From contig JAUNWY010000007.1 in NCBI GenBank assembly GCA_030540085.1, forward strand, positions 1 to 64,000: a stretch of DNA of 64,000 nt. Direction: 5' to 3'. The translations under genes and the position numbers were made by a program. The notes below the pieces were generated by a model, which saw nothing but the letters and a program-made list of their open reading frames with translations, did no database searches and had not been told where the DNA came from. This document shows, piece after piece, positions 54,353-62,213 of this stretch. Numbering within the stretch: position 1 is the stretch's first letter; each line of letters begins with the position of its first letter. The DNA is from Eggerthella sp. (GTDB taxonomy: Bacteria > Actinomycetota > Coriobacteriia > Coriobacteriales > Eggerthellaceae).

Positions 54353-55474
54353 ATGCCCTTCCTCAGAGCATTAAAACAGTTCCTTCCCATTTCATCGCGT
54401 TCTTTTCACGCTGTGGAACAGCACTTCGATGAAAAACTAAACCATATCGAGAACTCAATCACCGCCCGTATCGAGCAAGCTGATATAGGAATCAATGGAA
54501 ACATCAACCACAAATTCGATATCTTTTATCCCATGATGAAGTCATTCTCGGAAGACCTGGCAGCGCATGACGAACATATGAAGATGTTCGCTTGGGAAAT
54601 GTACAAGAACGAAGACGAAAGCGTTGACGATGCAAAGAAGCGATTTTTCCGCTCGCTGCCTGAAGCCACCGGCGGAATGCGTCTTCTACAGCTTGGCTGC
54701 ACAAAATTGCTTCATGACTTCGATGCTCTTTGCAACGAGCACGGCATAGCATATTGGCTCAATTTCGGTACGCTTCTGGGCGCAGTACGACATGGTGGGT
54801 TTATCCCCTGGGACGACGATATTGACCTGGGAATCACTCGCGACGAGCTAGACAAGCTAACCACCCTTGTCTCTGAAAGTGACCGGTTTCGTATCACTGA
54901 AGTGTTCGACAGATTCGCGCAATGTCGCCAAGTCCGCTTCTTGTATGCAGACGAGTCGCTGCCTTGCTTCCTTGATCTATTTATTTACGATTGGGCGCCT
55001 TCTGCTAGCGGCTACAATGCGGAAAAGCAGCGGAATATCAGAAAAGCAACGCTCGGCAAGATGGACGAGGACCCCGAGCTTTCAGCCTGGGAGCAATCCC
55101 CTTACTGTGCGTCCACTGACGCTATAGCGCCCGTTATTGACGCCTATTTCACCAAAGCGCTTGATGAATCGAAATCGCTGGGGCTTGTCTGCCAAAAGAA
55201 AGACGCGCATGCCGTTCTCTGGTCGCTCGACAACTTAGACGATGGCAAGCAACGATGGTGGGCATACGGCATCGATGACATATTCCCCTTACGCAGGGTG
55301 ATGTTCGAGGGAATCGAATGCTTCATTCCCAATAACCCTGACAGCTTCCTAACAAGCAGGTACGGGGACTATCTGGAATTGCCAAAAGACATACACACCC
55401 ATTTTCAGCATGTTGATCACGCCGAACTTGACACACCCGAAATGAAGCAGACCCTCAACAAGCTGATCAACTAG
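54353..55474 (+). CDS. licD: LicD family phosphotransferase with helical N-terminal extension (copy 3)
   Basis: A 373-residue protein. The LicD core [20 protein letters not shown] is near residue 140, followed by [11 protein letters not shown]. About 110 residues precede the LicD domain; they are largely helical, with regular hydrophobic spacing ([20 protein letters not shown]), suggesting a coiled coil or partner-binding module that the other two LicD copies lack. It is a single gene between divergent GT2 and convergent tagD, with a shared terminator. It likely transfers phosphocholine or another CDP-linked group. Confidence 0.87.
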   Translation: MPFLRALKQFLPISSRSFHAVEQHFDEKLNHIENSITARIEQADIGINGNINHKFDIFYPMMKSFSEDLAAHDEHMKMFAWEMYKNEDESVDDAKKRFFRSLPEATGGMRLLQLGCTKLLHDFDALCNEHGIAYWLNFGTLLGAVRHGGFIPWDDDIDLGITRDELDKLTTLVSESDRFRITEVFDRFAQCRQVRFLYADESLPCFLDLFIYDWAPSASGYNAEKQRNIRKATLGKMDEDPELSAWEQSPYCASTDAIAPVIDAYFTKALDESKSLGLVCQKKDAHAVLWSLDNLDDGKQRWWAYGIDDIFPLRRVMFEGIECFIPNNPDSFLTSRYGDYLELPKDIHTHFQHVDHAELDTPEMKQTLNKLIN

Positions 55475-55479
55475 AACAA

Positions 55480-55524
55480 AGAAGCTTGGCGCTTACTCTC
55501 CATTAGCGCCAAGCTTCTCTTTTA
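55480..55524. terminator. Bidirectional terminator overlapping the tagD 3' end
   Basis: Perfect 14-bp arms AGAAGCTTGGCGCT (55480-55493) and its complement (55505-55518), followed on the plus strand by CTTTT. On the minus strand the same stem includes the last tagD codons and is followed by TTTGTTC. Confidence 0.85.
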
Positions 55525-55984
55525 CCTCGGTGGTTGAAATACCCTTGGTTCTGTCGAGATACACAACCTCGCACATGTCCCTTAATGCCTCAAAGCGGGC
55601 GTCTCCCGCCCAATCGCTTCCCATGCATACAGTATCAACATGGTATTCAGCAATATCGGCGTTTTTTTGGCCCCAATTGTTTTCAGGAATAACCAAGTCA
55701 ACGTAGCGAATAGCCTCCAGCATCTCTTTGCGCGTTTCATAAGGGTAGAAGCTCTTCTTGCCCTTGACCGCATTGAACTCGTCCGTCGAAAGCGCAACGA
55801 TGAGGTAATCGCCCAATTGGGAAGCGCGCTGCAGCAAACGAATGTGGCCGTAATGAAGGAGGTCGAACGTGCCATACGTTAGAACGCGCTTCAACCCCGG
55901 CCCTCTATTTCCAGTTTCACCGACAGGCTCGATAGTTACTGTTGCCTGGCGTTTGCCTTGTCTCTCCATGCTGTCACGCCCCAT
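55493..55984 (-). CDS. tagD: Glycerol-3-phosphate cytidylyltransferase
   Basis: Makes CDP-glycerol for glycerol teichoic acid. It has YGTFDLLHYGHIRLLQRA with HxGH, and the RTKGISTTEV signature. From the ATG at 55984 it would be 163 residues, about 30 longer than usual. A TTG at 55894 with GAGGG upstream would give 133 residues starting directly at the conserved fold and may be the true start, although the first start sits at normal operon distance from tagH. It ends the tagG-tagH-tagD operon. Together with tarI/tarJ, it means both CDP-glycerol and CDP-ribitol can be made. Confidence 0.9.
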   Translation of the reverse strand: MGRDSMERQGKRQATVTIEPVGETGNRGPGLKRVLTYGTFDLLHYGHIRLLQRASQLGDYLIVALSTDEFNAVKGKKSFYPYETRKEMLEAIRYVDLVIPENNWGQKNADIAEYHVDTVCMGSDWAGDARFEALRDMCEVVYLDRTKGISTTEVKEKLGANGE

Positions 55985-56002
55985 TCTATGCAGCCGTCTC
56001 CT

Positions 56003-57790
56003 TTAGGAAGAAGCTTTAACCAGCAATTCCTTGTCAAGGTCGTTAAACCTGGTTCTATCGCCCACGAAATGCAACTGCTTCTTGTTTTTGCCAATATAGG
56101 CAATTGCGTGAGCGACGCTATCAAGGTTCTGCGGATCTTCCAGCAAGATCAGAGAGCAGCTCTTCGCCGCGAATGGGCCAACAGTCAAGGCATCCTCTGG
56201 ATGCCAAATCGAAACTACCAGGAAGGAATCGGACTTGCTGCGCAGACCAATCCACATATTGATCTTCTCGTTCGCATCATAGGGACCGTCGCCAACAAAA
56301 CGGTGAACCTCAGCAGAGCTGACAGTAATCGGAGCAATCCCTTCGTCGGGAAACGACTTGAAGCCCCCCACGACAAGAACGCTCTGCCTATTCGCCGCAA
56401 CTTCGCACATTTCCGCAGAGACGGATTCTTCACCCTTTTTCACGAGCACGGGGCATTGCCTTGAATACAGATAAGGGGAAAGCGATGCCAAATCGCCCAG
56501 ACAGCCGTCGTAGGTAAGGGCAACGTCGGAACCCCATAGGCCCTTTTCTTCACCGTGCTGGAAAATCGACCACGAAAGGCTGCAAGCGTTTTCGCCTTCC
56601 AGCACTTCCACCGAAGCGGAAGGAGCGGCAGAAGATGCTTCCTTGGTTATCGCATCCACATCCAACGTACTGCCATCCAGCACATACACTGCCTGAGGAT
56701 TGAGCCTGGTCAGTTCCTGCGCCGTAATATCGGGTACGCTTTCGTTCTGCGTAAGGAGGATCGGTGCGTCCAATGCCCCCGCAAGCCCATTCGCAATCAG
56801 CGGCACCATTTCATGCTCGCCCGAAGCCAGGATTACCGCCTTTGCCCCATCGGGGTAGCAGCGGCTTGAAAGCTTCGCCGCGATGCCGTAGCGCGTGTCT
56901 GCTTCGATGGATTCGATGCCGCTCATGTCGGGCTTCTTCGGGTCCTGCAGGGTTTCGAACACGATCTGTTCCGATTCCTTGCTACCCACATGGCCGCCCA
57001 GCACGCGATACGTCTGGCACACTTCCTTGGACGTGCCCGCCATACGCAGATGGCCCTTTTCAATCCATACCGCCTTGTTGCACAAGCGCTCGATCTGGTC
57101 GTTGTTGTGCGAAACAATAAGCACCGTCACGCCGTGCTCTTTGATCAGCTTCGTGATGCGGTCTTCGCACTTCTTCTGGAACATGAAGTCGCCCACGGAA
57201 AGCACTTCGTCAACGATCAGGATCTCGGGCACGATAACCGTAGCAATTGCAAAAGCGATGCGCGCCACCATACCGGAAGAGTAATTCTTCATGGGCATGT
57301 CCAGGAACTTTTCCACCTCAGCAAATTCAACGATGTCGTCGAAGTTTTCTTCAATGAACTGCTTCGAATAGCCCAAAAGCGCGCCATTCAGGTAGATGTT
57401 TTCGCGCGCGGTAAGCTCCATGTCAAAGCCCGCACCAAGCTCGATGAGCGGAGCGATGTTGCCGTTAACCGTGCACGACCCTTTGCTGGGTTCCAGCACG
57501 CCGGCGATGATCTTCAGAATGGTGGATTTGCCGGAGCCGTTCGTGCCCAGAATACCGAACACGTCGCCCTGCTTCACTTCGAAGGAAACGTCGTCGAGTG
57601 CGCGGAATTCCTTGAAGCGCAGCTCGCGCTTCAAGGCGGCAATCACGTATTCCTTGATGCTGTTCAGCTGCTCGCTTGCCATGTTGAAGATCATGGACAC
57701 ATGGTCCACCTTAATCATGGTTTTCTTCGGCGAGTCGTCGGCGAGTTCGGATTCGATTTCCAGAACGCTGGTATTCACGTTTTCGGGCAT
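56003..57790 (-). CDS. tagH: TagH-type ABC ATPase with C-terminal cell-wall-binding-2-like domain
   Basis: A 595-residue protein. Residues about 24-270 are a teichoic-acid exporter ATPase: Walker A GTNGSGKST, signature YSSGM, Walker B EILIVDEVLS and LIVSHNN. From about 295 to the end it resembles the cell-wall-binding repeat 2 family (PF04122): DTRYGIAAKLSSR, AKAVILASGEHEMVPLIANG, DAPILLTQNE and LTRLNPQAVYVLDGS follow the consensus order. No membrane helix is seen between the two parts, so the added domain should be cytosolic, where a wall-binding function is unexpected. It may sense or grip the polymer before export. It lies between tagG and tagD in one operon. Confidence 0.85.
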   Translation of the reverse strand: MPENVNTSVLEIESELADDSPKKTMIKVDHVSMIFNMASEQLNSIKEYVIAALKRELRFKEFRALDDVSFEVKQGDVFGILGTNGSGKSTILKIIAGVLEPSKGSCTVNGNIAPLIELGAGFDMELTARENIYLNGALLGYSKQFIEENFDDIVEFAEVEKFLDMPMKNYSSGMVARIAFAIATVIVPEILIVDEVLSVGDFMFQKKCEDRITKLIKEHGVTVLIVSHNNDQIERLCNKAVWIEKGHLRMAGTSKEVCQTYRVLGGHVGSKESEQIVFETLQDPKKPDMSGIESIEADTRYGIAAKLSSRCYPDGAKAVILASGEHEMVPLIANGLAGALDAPILLTQNESVPDITAQELTRLNPQAVYVLDGSTLDVDAITKEASSAAPSASVEVLEGENACSLSWSIFQHGEEKGLWGSDVALTYDGCLGDLASLSPYLYSRQCPVLVKKGEESVSAEMCEVAANRQSVLVVGGFKSFPDEGIAPITVSSAEVHRFVGDGPYDANEKINMWIGLRSKSDSFLVVSIWHPEDALTVGPFAAKSCSLILLEDPQNLDSVAHAIAYIGKNKKQLHFVGDRTRFNDLDKELLVKASS

Positions 57791-57799
57791 GGTTGTTCC

Positions 57800-58582
57800 T
57801 TAAACGTAGAGAATGAACTTCTTTTCGGTCTTCTTGAAAATAAGCAGACCGATGGCGAATGCAGCTACCGCCATGCCAAGGCACAGGAGGTTTTCCTGCA
57901 AGCCGGGCACCGTGCCGCTCAGAATAAGATCGCGGAAGTAGCTTACGTAGTGGTACATGGGGTTGTACTGCATGATGGGCGCTGCCCAATCAGGCAGGAT
58001 TTCTACGGGGTAGAACAGCGGCGTGGCGTACGTCCATGCGGTGATAACGACGCCCCACAAGTGGCACACGTCGCGGAAGAACACCGAAAGGGCGGAAAGC
58101 GCCATGCCCACGCCCGCGCTGAATAGCACCACGTATAGGAGCAACAACGGCAGGGCAAGCAGGCTAACGTGCGGCATAACCTGGAAGAAGATCATTACCG
58201 CGGCTACCGCGATGAGCGAAATGCAGAAGTTCACCAGCTGGAACAGCACTTTTTCCAACGGGAAGATGAGCTTTTCGATGCGGATCTTCTTGATAAGCGA
58301 AGAAGATTCGATGATGGAGTTCATGGCGCCTGAAGTGGAATCGGCCATAAGGGCGAACATGACGTTGCCCAGGATTACGTACAGCGGGTAGTTTTCGATG
58401 CTGAACTTGAAGAACGTGCTGAACACAACGGAAAGCACAATCATCATGAGCAACGGGTTCAGGACCGACCACAGAACGCCCAGGGCGCTGCGACGGTACT
58501 TCAGCTTGAAATCCCTGGATACAAGGGACGTTATGGTGAACCAATTCCTTCTGGCATTAGCGCTTGAGAGCATATTTGGCAT
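57800..58582 (-). CDS. tagG: Teichoic-acid ABC exporter, permease (copy 2)
   Basis: A 260-residue ABC-2 type permease with six hydrophobic segments (for example LKYRRSALGVLWSVLNPLLM leading into the first helix). It is 9 bases upstream of the large TagH ATPase gene and forms its membrane partner. With tagD in the same operon, this exporter probably handles a glycerol-phosphate or mixed polymer, separate from the tarIJ-linked exporter at 25-26.7 kb. That division of labour is inference. Confidence 0.92.
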   Translation of the reverse strand: MPNMLSSANARRNWFTITSLVSRDFKLKYRRSALGVLWSVLNPLLMMIVLSVVFSTFFKFSIENYPLYVILGNVMFALMADSTSGAMNSIIESSSLIKKIRIEKLIFPLEKVLFQLVNFCISLIAVAAVMIFFQVMPHVSLLALPLLLLYVVLFSAGVGMALSALSVFFRDVCHLWGVVITAWTYATPLFYPVEILPDWAAPIMQYNPMYHYVSYFRDLILSGTVPGLQENLLCLGMAVAAFAIGLLIFKKTEKKFILYV

Positions 58583-58727
58583 TAATGCAGTTCCTTATCG
58601 TTTAGTGGTTGCGCAGGGGGCCGCCGTCTTTGCGGCTGGTGCTCAACGCAACCTAAATAATCACGATGTTTCATTGTAAAGGGTATTGGCGCACACTAAC
58701 CAGCCTGCACGGTTTTTGCGGAAAACG

Positions 58728-58856
58728 GGAATGTAGGGACAGGTGCCGTTTTCCCACTTTCGCATTGCACACAAAAAAGCCTCGCTTGCGCAATTCATTC
58801 ATCGCAAGCGAGGCTCTGTTCGTTAACTGGGAAAACGGCACCTGTCCCTACATTCC
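58728..58856. repeat. Hairpin-bounded repeat element, complete copy 3
   Basis: Perfect 29-bp arms (58728-58756 and 58828-58856) contain TAGGGACAGGTGCC and end TTCCCA. The interior has a second 13-bp stem, AGCCTCGCTTGCG (58778-58790) and complement (58803-58815), preceded by AAAAAA. It ends 17 bases beyond the fic stop codon. Confidence 0.88.
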
Positions 58857-58873
58857 TATCTTCAGTGCAGGCC

Positions 58874-60082
58874 CTACCCCATCTTCTGCAAATTCAAAGA
58901 GTAGAACCTTTGCCTGCCCTTGCGCGTCTCTCGCAAAAACCCTAGCTCTTTAATTAGTTTGCGCTTCTTGGCCATTGTGGGCTCAGACATCTCGGCTGCC
59001 GCACACAGCTCTTCAGTAGTTGCACCGTTTTCCGAAAACAGCTCTGCCTGAGCAAGAATGAACGCAACTCGCCAAAGGCCAGCGTCCTCTTCCTTGGTAA
59101 CGATGGCACGATTTACCGCCCCAACCGCATCAGCCAAATCGCTCTGCTTTGCCTGTAGCGAATCCAGCATGCTTTCCATCGCATCAACCACCAGCTCCGA
59201 AAAGGAAATCACAAAAGGCGTTATATCTCCCTTATTCAGCGGGTGCTCGCAAATCGAAAACCCCTTGTAATATTTTTCGATACGCTCTTTCACGGAATAC
59301 GAAAGGCGATACCCGACTATAGGGCTAAAGCTGTGAGAAAGAACATAGCTGCCGATGAACCTGTTGGTTCGCCCATTGCCATCGTAAAATGGATGAATAT
59401 AGGCGAACAGAAAATGGAACACCGACACCCGCACAAGCGCGGGGATGGCCTCATCAGCAAGGACCATCAATGCCTGATTCATCAGTTCAATGATCTTTGA
59501 TTCGGGTTCAACGCCCTGGTGTATCGGCTTATGCGAGGCATCCAGAACGCTTACTGGCCCTTTGCGGAAGAATTGACCATCAGGCACATGAGACGGATCA
59601 TCGGCTCTTACTTCATCGAGAACCAGCTCGTCATACAAAGCACGCACATCAGCGCAAGTAGCGATAGGAATCGTTTTGCGCACTCTTAGCGCATGGTATT
59701 TTTCAACAATGCCTAAAAACCTGCCCGTCTTGTCCTTTCCGGCGAGCATTTCAAGGGCATCGTCGATTTCCCTGCGCGTCGAGTGAACTCCTTCGATTCC
59801 GTTAGTAAACATGATTTCGTCAACAAGACATTTGTCCATGTATTGCTCAATGGCTCTCTGCGGCAACATCCCTATGGTGCGGTCAATGCCTCTATCAAGC
59901 TCCATCGCCTTGATAATTAGCTCGTAAATCGCAGAGTCCATTACGTAGAATGCTTGATTCCCGCTTATCTGGAAGTTAAGACGCACAGCGTCCTTGGAAT
60001 TAAAGCGCTGCTCGTACACGAGCCTGGCGTCATTTTCTGAGATATGAAATAGGGTTCTTAGGTCCCGATATTTTGACGACAT
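58874..60082 (-). CDS. Fic family protein with winged-helix C-terminus
   Basis: A 402-residue Fic protein, predicted to transfer AMP from ATP to a target hydroxyl. The catalytic motif HPFYDGNGRTNR is complete near residue 230. An inhibitory-helix motif TNGIEG (pattern S/T-xxx-E-G) lies near residue 90, as in class II Fic proteins whose activity is held off by this Glu. The C-terminal about 70 residues (TTEELCAAAEMSEPTMAKKR) look like a winged helix-turn-helix. Start ATG at 60082 with GGAG upstream. Repeated TTTGGTCTATT sites lie in its promoter region, suggesting the C-terminal domain controls its own gene. It is part of an accessory island with hipBA. Confidence 0.9.
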   Translation of the reverse strand: MSSKYRDLRTLFHISENDARLVYEQRFNSKDAVRLNFQISGNQAFYVMDSAIYELIIKAMELDRGIDRTIGMLPQRAIEQYMDKCLVDEIMFTNGIEGVHSTRREIDDALEMLAGKDKTGRFLGIVEKYHALRVRKTIPIATCADVRALYDELVLDEVRADDPSHVPDGQFFRKGPVSVLDASHKPIHQGVEPESKIIELMNQALMVLADEAIPALVRVSVFHFLFAYIHPFYDGNGRTNRFIGSYVLSHSFSPIVGYRLSYSVKERIEKYYKGFSICEHPLNKGDITPFVISFSELVVDAMESMLDSLQAKQSDLADAVGAVNRAIVTKEEDAGLWRVAFILAQAELFSENGATTEELCAAAEMSEPTMAKKRKLIKELGFLRETRKGRQRFYSLNLQKMG

Positions 60083-60096
60083 GCGACACCACTCCG

Positions 60097-60233
60097 AATA
60101 GACAAAAAATGTTAGTAATTTTTTGGTCTATTGTCGCATATCTTACGAATAGACCAAAAAGTCAGCCTATTTTTTGGTCTATTCTGGCGAAAACGGGCGA
60201 TTAACCAAAATTCTTTGGTCTATTTTGGTCAAT
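60097..60233. promoter_or_regulatory. Cluster of AATAGACCAAA operator-like sites upstream of fic
   Basis: Five related words lie within 137 bases just before fic: AATAGACAAAAA (60097-60108), TTTTTTGGTCTATT (60119-60132), AATAGACCAAAAA (60148-60160), TTTTTTGGTCTATT (60170-60183) and TTTGGTCTATTTTGGTC (60214-60230). They occur in both orientations. The most likely reading is a multi-site operator for the winged-helix end of the Fic protein, which is inference. Confidence 0.7.
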
Positions 60234-60250
60234 TAAGGGCGCCGCTGTGC

Positions 60251-60345
60251 GCGACAAGCGACAACACCACGACAGAATATCGCCCCAAACGACACTCATG
60301 CGACACCGTCGCGACAGTTTGGCGACATTGTCGCATGGGTGTCGT
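60251..60345. repeat. Phased RCGACA array, iteron-like
   Basis: RCGACA hexamers start at 60251, 60258, 60269, 60289, 60300, 60311 and 60322. Most steps are exactly 11 bases, and the four from 60289 to 60322 form a perfect 11-bp series with unrelated 5-base spacers. Inverted TGTCG(C/T) words follow at 60329 and 60340, so 60289-60305 and 60329-60345 also form a 17-bp stem with one mismatch. The array lies between hipA and the fic control region. Confidence 0.75.
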
Positions 60346-60356
60346 CCCAGCCGTCA

Positions 60357-61490
60357 CTACAGGCAATCCAACAATCCAGCGGATTCGACCTTCGATTCGA
60401 TATCCTCGGCAATCTCTCGTGCCCAAGATTGCTTAAGGCCAGCCTTCGTTCCCACTGTCAACAAATCGGCAAGCACTATGCCCTTGCCTTTGCCATTCAC
60501 CGTAGTAGCGCGCTCGCCGTACGTTCCGGGATTCTGGGTCAAATCATATGCTGGCGACAAGGACCACTTCCCCGCCGCTTCGTCATACAAGAACGAGAAG
60601 TTCTTCGCATGGTCGTCTCTGTTGCCAACGAAAACGTTAAAGCACATCAGCCGATAGAGTTGCTCGATATCGCGAGCCGAATCGGTCAGCAGCGATGTCA
60701 ACCTCATAAGCAGCTCGTATTCCAGGTTCGGAACCCTGTGGGACGATTCCAGCAACGCGCCAGCTGAAGCCATATGAACCTTCCGCACAGGACCGGCCCC
60801 GATGCGATCGAATCGCCTGACCCCAAAGTACCCCGAGCACCGATTCGAAGGAAGCAAACGAACCTCGGGAACGTCTAACCCGCACAATCCGGCAAGTTGG
60901 GCAATGCGATATTCCTGCTCGCCAATATTCTCGGAATCAACCGAAGAGGGGAATTTGACTATCCATTCTTCGCCATCGAGCTCCGTCAGCACCTTAGGCC
61001 GCGCTCCACCAGACGAACCGCCCAAAGCAAGCAACTCATCTAGGTCACCCGATTCGTTTGTCGCAAGCAAGCGAGCGCACTCTTCGGCGACCACATCGAA
61101 ATCCAACCCTCCAAGCGAAGCGGCAATTGCGGTTTCCGGCTCATATTCAAGCGCACCCATACCGCTCGCCCCGATGAAAGACAAACGCGCAAGAAAACCA
61201 ACCTCGCGCGGATTCAGGCCATGTTTGGCTAGCATCCTGTCAACCAAGAGCCTCCCCCATCCATCAGGCAAGCTGTCGTCGAAAACACCAAAAATGCCAT
61301 CGAACGGACGCCACCGCGCAACAAAAACCCGCTTCTCCAAGGGTAGGCTGAACGGACTTACGCTAAACCCATTGGCAAGCCATTTATCGGCGTATTCAAA
61401 CGCCATCAACCCCTCTGAGGTTGACGCTATGGAACCGACTGTTTCCCCGTGGAAGAAAACGCGGACCCTATCAATATTGGGAATTCGCAC
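60357..61490 (-). CDS. hipA: HipA-type serine/threonine kinase toxin
   Basis: A 377-residue HipA-family protein. These kinases phosphorylate targets such as glutamyl-tRNA synthetase and cause growth arrest. Visible are the N-terminal couple domain (VRVFFHGETVGSI), the GGSSGGARPKVL nucleotide-loop motif near 157, the catalytic GNRDDHAKNFSF near 290, and LSPAYDLT near 312. The GTG at 61490 follows the hipB stop by three bases, giving normal hipBA coupling. No truncation is seen. The target cannot be told from sequence. Confidence 0.92.
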   Translation of the reverse strand: MRIPNIDRVRVFFHGETVGSIASTSEGLMAFEYADKWLANGFSVSPFSLPLEKRVFVARWRPFDGIFGVFDDSLPDGWGRLLVDRMLAKHGLNPREVGFLARLSFIGASGMGALEYEPETAIAASLGGLDFDVVAEECARLLATNESGDLDELLALGGSSGGARPKVLTELDGEEWIVKFPSSVDSENIGEQEYRIAQLAGLCGLDVPEVRLLPSNRCSGYFGVRRFDRIGAGPVRKVHMASAGALLESSHRVPNLEYELLMRLTSLLTDSARDIEQLYRLMCFNVFVGNRDDHAKNFSFLYDEAAGKWSLSPAYDLTQNPGTYGERATTVNGKGKGIVLADLLTVGTKAGLKQSWAREIAEDIESKVESAGLLDCL

Positions 61491-61493
61491 GCG

Positions 61494-61784
61494 CTACCCC
61501 TTTCGCTTGTTTTCCGCGATTACGTCTTCTATGGAGACATACTGCTTCTGCGCAAATAGGCTGGCAAAATCACTCTCGCAGTGGAGGGCAAAGGCGATAT
61601 TCACCAATGATGCAAGCGAGATTTGATGTAAGCGCTCAAACCTTTTGATGGAGCCCAAGCTCACACCTGATTTTTCGGCAAGCTGCGCCTGCGTAAGCCC
61701 CTGCTCTTTACGACGAGCTGCTACGCGATGGGCGATGTCGGCCAGAACCTCGCCCGGAAGTTGATGTTCAAGAATATTTATCAT
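61494..61784 (-). CDS. hipB: HipB-type XRE antitoxin and repressor
   Basis: A 96-residue helix-turn-helix protein of the XRE family: GLTQAQLAEKSGVSLGSIKRFE is the core (seen as TQAQLAEKSG and SLGSIKRFE). It should neutralise the HipA kinase and repress the operon. The start ATG at 61784 has almost no ribosome-binding site and abuts a palindrome, so a short or absent leader is possible. Two palindromic operators lie at 61786-61845. The C-terminal tail (SIEDVIAENKRKG) is the likely HipA-binding or degradation-prone part. Confidence 0.9.
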   Translation of the reverse strand: MINILEHQLPGEVLADIAHRVAARRKEQGLTQAQLAEKSGVSLGSIKRFERLHQISLASLVNIAFALHCESDFASLFAQKQYVSIEDVIAENKRKG

Positions 61785-61785
61785 G

Positions 61786-61845
61786 GCTAATATATTAGCT
61801 TTTTCCCTGTATTATCTCAATCATGGTTAATATATTAGCCATGAT
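61786..61845. promoter_or_regulatory. Two palindromic hipBA operators
   Basis: A perfect 14-bp palindrome GCTAATATATTAGC (61786-61799) abuts the hipB start codon. A 26-bp palindrome (61820-61845), ATCATGGTTAATATATTAGC followed by CATGAT, has one mismatched pair. Both share the TTAATATATTA-like core, spaced about three helical turns apart. They fit repression by HipB. Confidence 0.82.
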
Positions 61846-61914
61846 TTATACTATCAGGCAGCAAGCTCCAACGCCTTCGCCCTGACTTCTCTTAAACCGC
61901 ACTAATTGATTCCG

Positions 61915-62042
61915 ATTTCGCACGAATTGCTGATAATTCGTGCGAAATAACCCGTATTTGCCGCAATTAAAGGCGCTAATTCGTACAAAAAATTGCCAAT
62001 TCTTATTCATGACTACAAATTAACGATTAGTTTGTACGAATT
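61915..62042. repeat. Two related inverted repeats
   Basis: ATTTCGCACGAATT (61915-61928) pairs perfectly with 61935-61948 across a 6-base loop. AATTCGTACAAA (61978-61989) pairs with TTTGTACGAATT (62031-62042). The arms of both share the AATTCGT word, so the two look related. No adjacent gene explains them. Confidence 0.7.
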
Positions 62043-62103
62043 GCCAGCAAAGATTGCTAATTAGTATTTTCCGGATTATCAATTTGCGCTTTCCAGCGGA
62101 GCA

Positions 62104-62139
62104 AAAATACGGAGCTGGAGGGATATCCCTCCAGCTCCG
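62104..62139 (-). terminator. Rho-independent terminator after the GT2 gene
   Basis: A perfect 30-bp palindrome (62110-62139; arm CGGAGCTGGAGGGAT) followed on the minus strand by TATTTTTG. It lies about 105 bases past the stop codon of the glycosyltransferase at 62245. Confidence 0.8.
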
Positions 62140-62213
62140 CAATGAGCCATTACCCCTGCCGCCTTGTCGGCGGTCGAGGCGGCAGGATGCGGGCGGTAAG
62201 CTGTCGGTAAAGG

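Noticed and set aside
58874..61784. A prophage or integrative element carrying fic and hipBA
   Set aside because: No integrase, structural phage gene or attachment-site repeat is visible; only an accessory island can be claimed.
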